This document shows positions 14,529 to 21,731 of a stretch of DNA of 64,000 nucleotides, piece by piece. Position numbers and translations under genes: made by a program. How positions within the stretch are numbered: position 1 is the first letter of the stretch; each line of letters begins with the position of its first letter. Location: positions 1 through 64,000 of the forward strand of contig NZ_JNZA01000012.1 in assembly GCF_000717345.1 (NCBI RefSeq). Reading direction: 5' to 3'. The notes below the pieces were generated by a model. It worked only from the letters and a program-made list of their open reading frames with translations. It ran no database searches and had not been told where the DNA came from. The stretch is from Streptomyces lydicus. GTDB lineage: Bacteria > Actinomycetota > Actinomycetes > Streptomycetales > Streptomycetaceae.

Positions 14529-16313
14529 ATGGCACCCACGACGAAGACGGCCGGTGACGGCAGCGGTCTGACGGAGATGGCCTGGGATCCGATCACCCGG
14601 ATCGTGGGCAGCCTCGGCATCCACACGAAGATCGACTTCAAGCAGAAGCGGGTCGCGGAGTGCTACAGCACCTCGTCCGTCTTCCGCGGGTACAGCGTCT
14701 TCATGCGCGGTAAGGACCCCCGCGACGCCCACTTCATCACCAGCCGGATCTGCGGCATCTGCGGCGACAACCACGCCACGTGCTCGGTCTACGCCCAGAA
14801 CATGGCCTACGGGGTCAAGCCCCCGCACCTCGGCGAGTGGATCATCAACCTCGGCGAGTCCGCGGAGTTCATGTTCGACCACAACATCTTCCAGGAGAAC
14901 CTGGTCGGGGTCGACTACTGCGAGAAGATGGTCCGCGAGACCAACCCCGGGGTGTGGGAACTCGCGCAGCGCACCGAGGCGCCGCACGCCGGCGACCACG
15001 GCTACCGCACCATCGCCGACATCATGACCGCCCTCAACCCCCTGGAGGGCGAGTTCTACCGCGAGGCGCTGCACGTCAGCCGCTACACCCGGGAGATGTT
15101 CTGCCTCATGGAGGGTCGCCATGTGCACCCCTCCACGCTCTACCCGGGCGGCGTGGGCACCGTCGCCAGCGTTCAGCTCTTCACCGACTACATGAGCCGG
15201 CTGATGCGCTACGTCGAGTTCATGAAGCGCGTCGTGCCGCTGCACGACGACCTCTTCGACTTCTTCTACGAGGCGCTGCCCGGCTACGAGGAGGTCGGCC
15301 GCCGCCGCGTCCTGCTGGGCTGCTGGGGTGCCTTCAACGACCCGGAGTACTGCGACTTCACCTACCGCAACATGACGGACTGGGGACGGAAGATGTTCGT
15401 CACCCCGGGCGTCATCGTCGACGGCAAACTGGTCACCAACGACCTCACCGAGATCAACCTCGGCATCCGCATCCTGCTGGGCAGCTCCTACTACCAGGAC
15501 TGGGTGGACCAGGAGCTGTTCGTCTCCCACGACCCGCTCGGCAACCCCGTCGACCCGCGCCACCCCTGGAACCAGCACACCATCCCCGCCCCGCAGAAGC
15601 GGGACTTCGACGACAAGTACAGCTGGGTGATGTCGCCGCGCTGGTTCGACGGCAAGGAGAACCTGGCGCTGGACACCGGCGGCGGCCCGCTCGCCCGCCT
15701 GTGGTCCACTGCGCTGTCCGGCCTCGTCGACACCCCCTACGTCAAGGCCACCGGCCAGAGCGTGGTCATCGACCTGCCGCGCGGGGTGACCCGGCCCGCG
15801 ACCCGCTTCGAGTGGAAGATCCCGAAGTGGAGCAACGCCCTGGAGCGCAACCGCGCCCGCACCTACTTCCAGGCGTACTCGGCCGCCATGGCCCTGCACT
15901 TCGCCGAACAGGGCCTGGAGGAGGTGCGCGCCGGCAACACCCGCACCTGGGAGAAGTTCGAGGTGCCCGACGAGTCCATCAGCGTCGGCTTCACCGAGGC
16001 GGTCCGCGGTGTCCTCTCGCACCACATGGTCATCCGGGACGGCAAGATCGCCAACTACCACCCGTATCCGCCGACGCCCTGGAACGCCAGCACCCGCGAC
16101 AGCTACGGCACCCCCGGCCCGTACGAGGACGCCGTCCAGAACACCCCCATCTTCGAGGAGAACACCCCGGAGAACTTCAAGGGCATCGACATCATGCGCG
16201 CCGTGCGCAGCTTCGACCCGTGTCTGCCCTGCGGCGTCCACATGTACGTCGGCGACGGCAGGTCCGTCCAGAAGATGCACGTGCCCACCGGCCTGAGCGG
16301 ACTGGCCGGATGA
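14529..16313 (+). CDS. hhyL: [NiFe]-hydrogenase large subunit, group 1h
   Basis: The catalytic subunit splits H2 at a Ni-Fe(CN)2CO centre. The 594 residues contain the L1 motif Arg-Ile-Cys-Gly-Ile-Cys-Gly-Asp-Asn-His (Cys75, Cys78) and the L2 motif Asp-Pro-Cys-Leu-Pro-Cys-Gly-Val-His (Cys565, Cys568, His571), the four Ni ligands. A 23-residue tail after His571 should be clipped by the maturation protease encoded at 19669 once Ni is inserted. An 87-bp gap separates it from hhyS, and its stop overlaps the next start by ATGA. Expression in aerobic, nutrient-limited or sporulating cells is expected from studies of this enzyme group; the sequence itself shows no specific promoter. Confidence 0.97.
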   Translation: MAPTTKTAGDGSGLTEMAWDPITRIVGSLGIHTKIDFKQKRVAECYSTSSVFRGYSVFMRGKDPRDAHFITSRICGICGDNHATCSVYAQNMAYGVKPPHLGEWIINLGESAEFMFDHNIFQENLVGVDYCEKMVRETNPGVWELAQRTEAPHAGDHGYRTIADIMTALNPLEGEFYREALHVSRYTREMFCLMEGRHVHPSTLYPGGVGTVASVQLFTDYMSRLMRYVEFMKRVVPLHDDLFDFFYEALPGYEEVGRRRVLLGCWGAFNDPEYCDFTYRNMTDWGRKMFVTPGVIVDGKLVTNDLTEINLGIRILLGSSYYQDWVDQELFVSHDPLGNPVDPRHPWNQHTIPAPQKRDFDDKYSWVMSPRWFDGKENLALDTGGGPLARLWSTALSGLVDTPYVKATGQSVVIDLPRGVTRPATRFEWKIPKWSNALERNRARTYFQAYSAAMALHFAEQGLEEVRAGNTRTWEKFEVPDESISVGFTEAVRGVLSHHMVIRDGKIANYHPYPPTPWNASTRDSYGTPGPYEDAVQNTPIFEENTPENFKGIDIMRAVRSFDPCLPCGVHMYVGDGRSVQKMHVPTGLSGLAG

Positions 16314-16879
16314 GCGCCGGCACCGTGCGCGAAGCGGCCGCCGCGCCGCACGCCGAGGAGGCCGGCCGCCGCGTCGAGGACGTCCTCGACCGGCTGGCCC
16401 GGCGCGACGATCCCGAGGTCAGCGCCGCCGCCGAGGAACTCGTCCGCGTCCTGATGGACTACTACGGCGCCGGACTGGCCCGCATCGCGCACCACCTGGA
16501 GCGCGGCGCGGACCACGGCGCCCTGCGGGCGGCGCTGCTGGGCGACGAGCTGGTGACCGGCCTGCTGGTCCTGCACGACCTGCACCCCGAGAGCACCGCG
16601 GCCCGCATCGACCGTGCCCTCGACAGCGTCCGCCGCCAACACCCCGCCGAAGTGGCCCGGTTCGACGCGGACACCGGAGTGCTGCGCCTGCGGACGGCGG
16701 ACTCCGGCGGCTGCGGCTGTCCGAGCACCGACCAGGCCGCCCAGCAGGCCGTGGAGGCCGCCGTGTGCTGCTTCGCCCCCGAGGTGACCGAGGTGGGGTG
16801 GGAGACGGCCACGACCGGGCCCGAGCCGGCACTGCTGCAGATCTCCCGCCGGCCACCGACCGCCGCCACCGCCTCGTGA
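16310..16879 (+). CDS. NifU-like-domain hydrogenase accessory protein
   Basis: The 189-residue protein has an N-terminal helical part (about 1-115) and a C-terminal NifU-like segment that reads Leu-Arg-Leu...Cys-Gly-Cys-Pro-Ser-Thr...Pro-Glu-Val-Thr-Glu-Val. NifU domains carry a Cys-x-x-Cys for transient Fe-S clusters. Here the pair is Cys-x-Cys, and a further Cys-Cys lies in Val-Cys-Cys-Phe-Ala. It may deliver clusters to the small subunit or act as a small redox carrier; both are inferences from domain and position. It overlaps hhyL by ATGA and the next gene by GTGA, so translation is coupled. Confidence 0.85.
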   Translation: MSAGTVREAAAAPHAEEAGRRVEDVLDRLARRDDPEVSAAAEELVRVLMDYYGAGLARIAHHLERGADHGALRAALLGDELVTGLLVLHDLHPESTAARIDRALDSVRRQHPAEVARFDADTGVLRLRTADSGGCGCPSTDQAAQQAVEAAVCCFAPEVTEVGWETATTGPEPALLQISRRPPTAATAS

Positions 16880-17544
16880 CCGCCCCGCTGACGGCGCACA
16901 CCCGCCTGGGACCGTCCGCCGCCCACCGCGGCCTGCGCCGCTTCCGCGCGCCGAAGCCGCCCACCCCCGAGCGCTGCGAACTGTGCGGCGTGGTGCTCGC
17001 CGAACACAACCACCGCCACCTCGTCGACACCAGGAACCGTGCCCTGGCCTGCGCCTGCACGCCCTGCGCGCTGCTCTTCGACCGGCCCGGCGCCGGCACC
17101 GGGCAGTTCCGCACGGTCCCCGACCGCTACCTCGTCGATGCCGGCCACAGCCTCGACGAGGCGGCCTGGGACCTGCTGCAGATCCCGGTCGGCGTCGCCT
17201 TCTTCCTGCGTAACTCCGCACTCGACCGGCTGGTCGCGCTCTACCCCAGCCCGGCCGGTGCCACCGAGAGCGAACTCGACCCGGCCACCTGGCAGACCGT
17301 GCTCGACGGCAGCCGGCTGCCGGCCCTGCTCCGGCCGGACGTGGAGGCGCTGCTGCTGCGCCGCGCCGAAGGCCGCATCGACTGCTACCTGGTGCCGGTG
17401 GACGCCTGCTACGAACTCGTCGGCCGGATGCGGCTGCTGTGGCACGGCTTCGACGGCGGCGCCGAGGCCCGCGCCGCACTCAACGACTTCTTCACCACGG
17501 TCGCCCGCCGGGCCCGCGCGCCGAAGGAGGACGACTCGCTGTGA
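16876..17544 (+). CDS. DUF5947-type hydrogenase accessory protein
   Basis: A 222-residue soluble protein that begins with a probable metal site: Cys-Glu-Leu-Cys (about residue 35), then Ala-Cys-Ala-Cys-Thr-Pro-Cys about 25 residues later. A cysteine-free alpha/beta domain follows. The Cys spacing suits Zn or an Fe-S cluster. From memory this is the DUF5947 family found next to group 1h hydrogenases in actinomycetes. The biochemical role is unknown; redox coupling to the small subunit or assembly are both possible. The GTG start overlaps the preceding stop (GTGA), and its own stop overlaps the next GTG. Confidence 0.82.
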   Translation: MTAPLTAHTRLGPSAAHRGLRRFRAPKPPTPERCELCGVVLAEHNHRHLVDTRNRALACACTPCALLFDRPGAGTGQFRTVPDRYLVDAGHSLDEAAWDLLQIPVGVAFFLRNSALDRLVALYPSPAGATESELDPATWQTVLDGSRLPALLRPDVEALLLRRAEGRIDCYLVPVDACYELVGRMRLLWHGFDGGAEARAALNDFFTTVARRARAPKEDDSL

Positions 17545-18251
17545 CCGAGGTCTCCTTCGCCTGCACCGGCGTCCGCGCCGACCGCTACGCCGCCGCCCCC
17601 ACCCTCCTCTTCCGGCTCCGCATCACCGCCCCCGACCCCGCGACCCGGGTGCACGCCATCGCCCTGCGCTGCCAGCTCCGCATCGAACCGGCCCGGCGCG
17701 GCTACCGGGACGACGAGGCCGCGGCGCTCGCCGACCTCTTCGGCGAACGGTCCCGCTGGGGCGGCACCCTGCACGCCCTGCAGTTCGCCCAGGTCTCCCT
17801 CGTCGTCCCCGGCTTCACCGGCGAGACCGAGATCGACCTCCCCGTCCCCTGCAGCTACGACCTGGACGTCGCCGCCGGCCGCTATTTCCACGCCCTGCGC
17901 GACGGCGAGGTCCCGCTGCTGCTGCTCTTCTCCGGCACGGTCTTCGCCGGCGCCGGCGGCTTCCAGGTCCAGCCGGTGTCCTGGAGCAAGGAGGCGTCCG
18001 TACGGATGCCGGTGGCGGTCTGGCAGGAGATGACCGAGACGCACTTCCCCGGCTGCGGCTGGCTGCGGCTGCCCCGGGAAACCCTCGACGCGCTGCTCGC
18101 CTACCGCTCCCGGCGCGCCCTGCCCTCCTGGCAGGCGGCCGTCGAGGCGCTGCTCGCCGACGCCGAGGACCCCGAGCCACCGCCCGCCCCGCACGCCCGC
18201 CTGCTGTCCGGCGCCGCCGCCCGCCCCGTCACCGAGAGGACCGTGCCGTGA
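17541..18251 (+). CDS. DUF6084-type hydrogenase accessory protein
   Basis: The 236-residue product is mostly beta-strand, with a Pro-rich tail after about residue 205. It has no signal peptide, no membrane helix and only a few scattered cysteines, so it looks like a structural or assembly factor rather than a redox protein. I associate it with the DUF6084 family, which travels with actinobacterial group 1h hydrogenases. It is tied into the operon by GTGA overlaps at both ends. Function unknown. Confidence 0.8.
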   Translation: MTEVSFACTGVRADRYAAAPTLLFRLRITAPDPATRVHAIALRCQLRIEPARRGYRDDEAAALADLFGERSRWGGTLHALQFAQVSLVVPGFTGETEIDLPVPCSYDLDVAAGRYFHALRDGEVPLLLLFSGTVFAGAGGFQVQPVSWSKEASVRMPVAVWQEMTETHFPGCGWLRLPRETLDALLAYRSRRALPSWQAAVEALLADAEDPEPPPAPHARLLSGAAARPVTERTVP

Positions 18252-19672
18252 CGACCAGCGTCCTGCCCGACGAGACGGCGGACCGCTTCGCCGCCGCCCG
18301 CCATGTGGCGGACGCGGTGCTGTTCGAGGGCTATGTGCTCTACCCGTACCGGGCTTCCGCGGCCAAGAACCGGCTGCGCTGGCAGTTCGGCGTGCTCGTA
18401 CCGCCGCACTGGGGCGCCGCGAGCGCCGAGCACTCCCTCCAGCGCACCGAATGCCTCATGGAGCCCCGGCCCGGCGCCCGGCTCTCGGCCGAGGTGCGGT
18501 TCCTGCACGCCCAGCGCCGTACCGTCCAACGCCTCGGCGCGGACGGCGCGTTCCACCCCGTCGACCGGCTCGAACTGCCCGACCGGGTGCTGGTCCCCTG
18601 GGACGAGGGCACCGAGGAGCGCGTCACGCTGGACGCCGAGGTCGCCGAGCTGACCACCGAGGGCCTGACCGTCCCCTTCACCCGGCCGGCGGGCGAGGAG
18701 ACCGAGCCGGTGCTCGACGCGGACGGCCGGACCGTCGGCCGACTGGTGCGCACCCGCGCCCGGATCGACGGCCGGGTGCGGCTGACCGCGCGTCAGCTCG
18801 ACGGGCCCTACGGGACGTTGCGGCTGACCGCGACCGTGGAGAACACCAGCGACTGGACGCCGGGCGCCGCCGGCACCGACCGGGACGCGGCGCTGCCGTA
18901 CTCCCTGGTCGGCGCGCACCTCTTCCTGGGCCTGAGCGCCGGCGCGTTCCTGTCCATGACCGACCCGCCCGAATGGGCCGGGGCCGCCGTCGCCGCCTGC
19001 CGCAACGAGCACACCTGGCCGGTGCTGGCCGGGGAGTCGGGCCGGGCCGATGTGGTGCTCTCCTCGCCGATCATCCTGGAGGACCACCCGGCCATCGCCC
19101 CCGAAAGCCCCGGTGCGCTCTACGACGCGCTGGAGATCGATGAGATCCTCACCCTGCGCACCGCGGCCCTGACCGACGAGGAGAAGCGCGAGGCACGCGG
19201 CACCGACCCGCGGGCCGCCGAGGTCATCGACCTCGCGGACACCATGCCGCCCGAGGTGCTGGAACGCCTGCACGGCGCCGTACGGGCGCTGCGGGAGGTC
19301 ACCGGCCCCGGCCCGGCCGCCCCGGACGAGTTGGCCGCCCCCGGCGTCCCCGGCGTCCGCCCGGGCACCCCTTGGTGGGACCCGGAGAGCGACCGCAGCG
19401 TCGACCCCGTCCGCGACCGGATCACCGTCGACGGCCGGTCGGTCGGCGCCGGCAGCCGAGTCCTGCTGAAGCCGGGCCTGCGCCGCACCGACGCCCAGGA
19501 CCTCTTCCTCCAGGGCCGTACGGCACAGGTCGAGGCGGTCCTGCACGACGTCGACGGCGGGGTGCACCTCGCGGTGACGGTCGACGGCGACCCGGGTGCC
19601 GACATCCGGCGGGAGCAGGGCCGGTTCCTGTACTTCCAACCCGATGAGATCGCCCCCCTGGAGGACGCGTGA
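18248..19672 (+). CDS. Large hydrogenase-cluster protein of unknown function
   Basis: This 474-residue soluble protein starts at GTG 18248 within a GTGA overlap and ends in another. The N-terminal half (Val-Leu-Tyr-Pro-Tyr-Arg-Ala-Ser-Ala-Ala-Lys-Asn-Arg) and a beta-rich middle look globular. A segment near residue 385 reads Trp-Trp-Asp-Pro-Glu, and the last 80 residues (Gly-Ser-Arg-Val-Leu-Leu-Lys-Pro-Gly ... Gly-Arg-Thr-Ala-Gln-Val) resemble a small SH3-like barrel. There are almost no cysteines. I do not recognise an enzyme family. Its fixed place between DUF6084 and the protease suggests a scaffold or maturation role. Confidence 0.82.
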   Translation: MTTSVLPDETADRFAAARHVADAVLFEGYVLYPYRASAAKNRLRWQFGVLVPPHWGAASAEHSLQRTECLMEPRPGARLSAEVRFLHAQRRTVQRLGADGAFHPVDRLELPDRVLVPWDEGTEERVTLDAEVAELTTEGLTVPFTRPAGEETEPVLDADGRTVGRLVRTRARIDGRVRLTARQLDGPYGTLRLTATVENTSDWTPGAAGTDRDAALPYSLVGAHLFLGLSAGAFLSMTDPPEWAGAAVAACRNEHTWPVLAGESGRADVVLSSPIILEDHPAIAPESPGALYDALEIDEILTLRTAALTDEEKREARGTDPRAAEVIDLADTMPPEVLERLHGAVRALREVTGPGPAAPDELAAPGVPGVRPGTPWWDPESDRSVDPVRDRITVDGRSVGAGSRVLLKPGLRRTDAQDLFLQGRTAQVEAVLHDVDGGVHLAVTVDGDPGADIRREQGRFLYFQPDEIAPLEDA

Positions 19673-20307
19673 ACGCCGCCGCACCCTTCGCCGCGCCGCC
19701 CGGCAGGACCCTGATCGCCGGGGTCGGCAACATCTTCCTCGGGGACGACGGGTTCGGCGTCGAGGCCGTCCGCCGGCTCGGCGAACACCCCCTGCCCGAG
19801 GGCGTCGAGGTGGTCGACGCCGGCGTACGGGGCATCCACCTCGCCTACCAGATGCTGGACGGCTACCACACCGTCCTGCTCGTGGACGCCACCGCGCGCG
19901 GCACCGAGCCCGGCACCCTGCACCTGCTCGACGCCACCGATCCGGCCGCCACCCGTCCCCGGGACACCGCGCTGGACGGCCACCACATGACCCCCGACGC
20001 GGTGCTCGCGCTGCTCGACACGCTCAGCGCGGGCACCGGCGGCCGCCGCCCGCGGCGCGTCATGGTCCTCGGCTGCGAACCCGCCGACCTCGCCGAAGGC
20101 ATCGGGCTCAGCCGGCCGGTCGAGGCCGCGGTCGACGAGGCCGTACGCATGATCCGGCAACTCGTCGGCGCCGACCCGGACGTACCGGCCGCCTTCGAGG
20201 AACCCTCCGAGGAACCCGCCGAGGACCCCGCAGCGGAAGCCGCCGACGAGCCGGCCCCGGCCGTCGCCGGATCCCACCCCACCGAGAGGAACACCACGCC
20301 ATGCTGA
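19669..20307 (+). CDS. hupD: Hydrogenase maturation endopeptidase (HupD/HyaD family)
   Basis: This Ni-sensing protease removes the C-terminal tail of HhyL after metal insertion. The fold signature Gly-Val-Gly-Asn-Ile-Phe-Leu-Gly-Asp-Asp-Gly-Phe-Gly is present, and Glu32, Asp73 and His105/106 match the Ni-binding triad of HybD. The usual length is about 160 residues; this one has 212 because of an acidic Glu/Pro/Ala tail of about 45 residues that is probably disordered. GTG start within a GTGA overlap. Its last codons overlap the start of the tiny membrane gene by seven bases. Confidence 0.93.
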   Translation: MNAAAPFAAPPGRTLIAGVGNIFLGDDGFGVEAVRRLGEHPLPEGVEVVDAGVRGIHLAYQMLDGYHTVLLVDATARGTEPGTLHLLDATDPAATRPRDTALDGHHMTPDAVLALLDTLSAGTGGRRPRRVMVLGCEPADLAEGIGLSRPVEAAVDEAVRMIRQLVGADPDVPAAFEEPSEEPAEDPAAEAADEPAPAVAGSHPTERNTTPC

Positions 20308-20405
20308 AGTTCGTGCTGAGCGGCGCGGCCGCCGCCGCGTTCGCCCTCATCCTCAAGACCATGCTCCCCGACATCAAGCGGTACCTGCGCATGCGGTCCA
20401 TGTGA
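20301..20405 (+). CDS. DUF6893-type small membrane protein
   Basis: Only 34 residues: a hydrophobic helix (about 4-23, Phe-Val-Leu-Ser-Gly-Ala-Ala-Ala-Ala-Ala) followed by a basic Lys-Arg-Tyr-Leu-Arg-Met-Arg tail. It would sit as a single-pass helix with the charged end in the cytoplasm. Annotated actinomycete genomes call this family DUF6893. GAGAGGA lies upstream of the ATG. Being the only membrane-spanning product in the operon, it is a candidate anchor for the hydrogenase; that is inference from position. Confidence 0.75.
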   Translation: MLKFVLSGAAAAAFALILKTMLPDIKRYLRMRSM

Positions 20406-20533
20406 CCCCACCGCGCTGCACCGAACGACGTACAGCACCCCGCCGCCCCGGCGAGGCACCCCGGCCGGCCCGCGGCGCCGCCGTCTAATGAAGCCGAGCG
20501 GCACCCGTTCGTCCCCGCACCAGAGAGGGACAC

Positions 20534-20914
20534 ATGCACGAGATGTCCATCGCGCTCGCGGTCGTGGAGCAGGTCGAAGGCGCAGCGCGGCCCGCCGGGG
20601 CCGGCGCGGTGCACAGCGTCCGGCTCCAGGTCGGCGAACTGGCCGGAGTGGTCCCCGACGCGCTGGCCTTCTCCTTCGAACTCGCCTGCGCCGGAACGGC
20701 CTTGGAGGGCGCGGAACTCGTGCTGGACCCGGTGCCGGCCCGCGCCCGCTGCGGCCCGTGCGACCGCACCTGGTCCACGGGCATGCCGCCACGGCTGAGC
20801 TGCCCGGCCTGCGGCGGCGCGACGGCCGAGCTGCTGTCCGGCCGTGAACTGCAGATCTCCAGCGTGTGCTGGGACGACGCCCCGGCACACCGACCGATTC
20901 ACCAGGAGCGCTGA
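20534..20914 (+). CDS. hypA: Hydrogenase nickel chaperone HypA
   Basis: HypA hands Ni(II) to the large subunit with HypB. The N-terminus Met-His-Glu-Met-Ser-Ile supplies the His2 Ni ligand. The Zn ribbon is formed by Cys-Gly-Pro-Cys and Cys-Pro-Ala-Cys (about residues 74-97). Its 126 residues are close to the family norm. It begins a hyp block after a 128-bp gap that could hold an internal promoter (a TAATGA hexamer lies near 20488) but no clear -35 element. Confidence 0.95.
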   Translation: MHEMSIALAVVEQVEGAARPAGAGAVHSVRLQVGELAGVVPDALAFSFELACAGTALEGAELVLDPVPARARCGPCDRTWSTGMPPRLSCPACGGATAELLSGRELQISSVCWDDAPAHRPIHQER

Positions 20915-20918
20915 AACC

Positions 20919-21731
20919 ATGTGCCGAGTCGTCGACCTGCAGCAGGCGGTCCTCGCCAAGAACGACGCCTGCGCCCACACCCTGCGCGAGGACCTCGCGA
21001 CCCGAGGCACCGCGGTCATCAATCTGCTCTCCAGCCCCGGCAGCGGCAAGACCGCCTTGCTGGAGCGCGAACTCACCCTCGCCCGCCGCCGCGACATCCC
21101 CGTCGCCGCCCTCACCGCCGACCTCGCCACCGAGAACGACGCGGTACGGCTGGCCCGCTCCGGCGTCCCCGTCAAGCAGATCCTCACCGACGGGCTGTGC
21201 CACCTGGAGGCCGAGATGCTCGGCGGGCACCTGCACGGCTGGCTGCCCGCCGAGACCCGGCTGCTGTTCATCGAGAACGTCGGCAACCTCGTCTGCCCCG
21301 CCTCCTACGACCTGGGGGAGACGCTGCGGGTCGTGCTGGCGTCGGTGACCGAGGGCGAGGACAAGCCGCTGAAGTACCCCACCGCGTTCGGGCTCGCCCA
21401 TCTGGTCGTGGTCACCAAGACCGACATCGCCGACGCGGTCTCCTTCGACGAGAAGGAGTTCCGCGCCAACGTCGAACGGATCAACCCCGGCGTCGAGGTC
21501 GTCCTCACCTCGGCGCGGCACGGCGAGGGTGACGGAGCGCTGCTGGACCGGGCGCTGGCGGCGCGCGACGGAGCGCCGGTGCACATCCCGGTCATGACCC
21601 GCAAGTCCCACCACCCCCACGACGCCGAGGAGATCCAGCCGCGCGACGTGAACCACACCCATGCCCCCCGGTTGGCGGGCGGCCACTCCCACCGGGCCGA
21701 CCCGGGTCCCGTGGCGCCGAGCCGCTCATGA
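20919..21731 (+). CDS. hypB: Hydrogenase nickel-insertion GTPase HypB
   Basis: A SIMIBI-class GTPase that drives nickel delivery. The P-loop Ser-Ser-Pro-Gly-Ser-Gly-Lys-Thr, the switch Glu-Asn-Val-Gly-Asn-Leu-Val-Cys-Pro and the guanine-specificity Thr-Lys-Thr-Asp are present. Of the 270 residues, the first 35 lack the His-rich metal-storage stretch usual in long HypB proteins. Instead the C-terminus is His-rich (His-His-Pro-His ... His-Thr-His ... Gly-His-Ser-His), so nickel buffering may have moved to the tail. It starts 5 nt after hypA and overlaps hypF by ATGA. Confidence 0.95.
   Translation: MCRVVDLQQAVLAKNDACAHTLREDLATRGTAVINLLSSPGSGKTALLERELTLARRRDIPVAALTADLATENDAVRLARSGVPVKQILTDGLCHLEAEMLGGHLHGWLPAETRLLFIENVGNLVCPASYDLGETLRVVLASVTEGEDKPLKYPTAFGLAHLVVVTKTDIADAVSFDEKEFRANVERINPGVEVVLTSARHGEGDGALLDRALAARDGAPVHIPVMTRKSHHPHDAEEIQPRDVNHTHAPRLAGGHSHRADPGPVAPSRS

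Noticed and set aside
13011..16280. 1089-codon minus-strand frame across the hydrogenase subunit genes
   Set aside because: It is antisense to hhyS and hhyL, which have all diagnostic metal-binding motifs. The minus frame is a by-product of codon bias.
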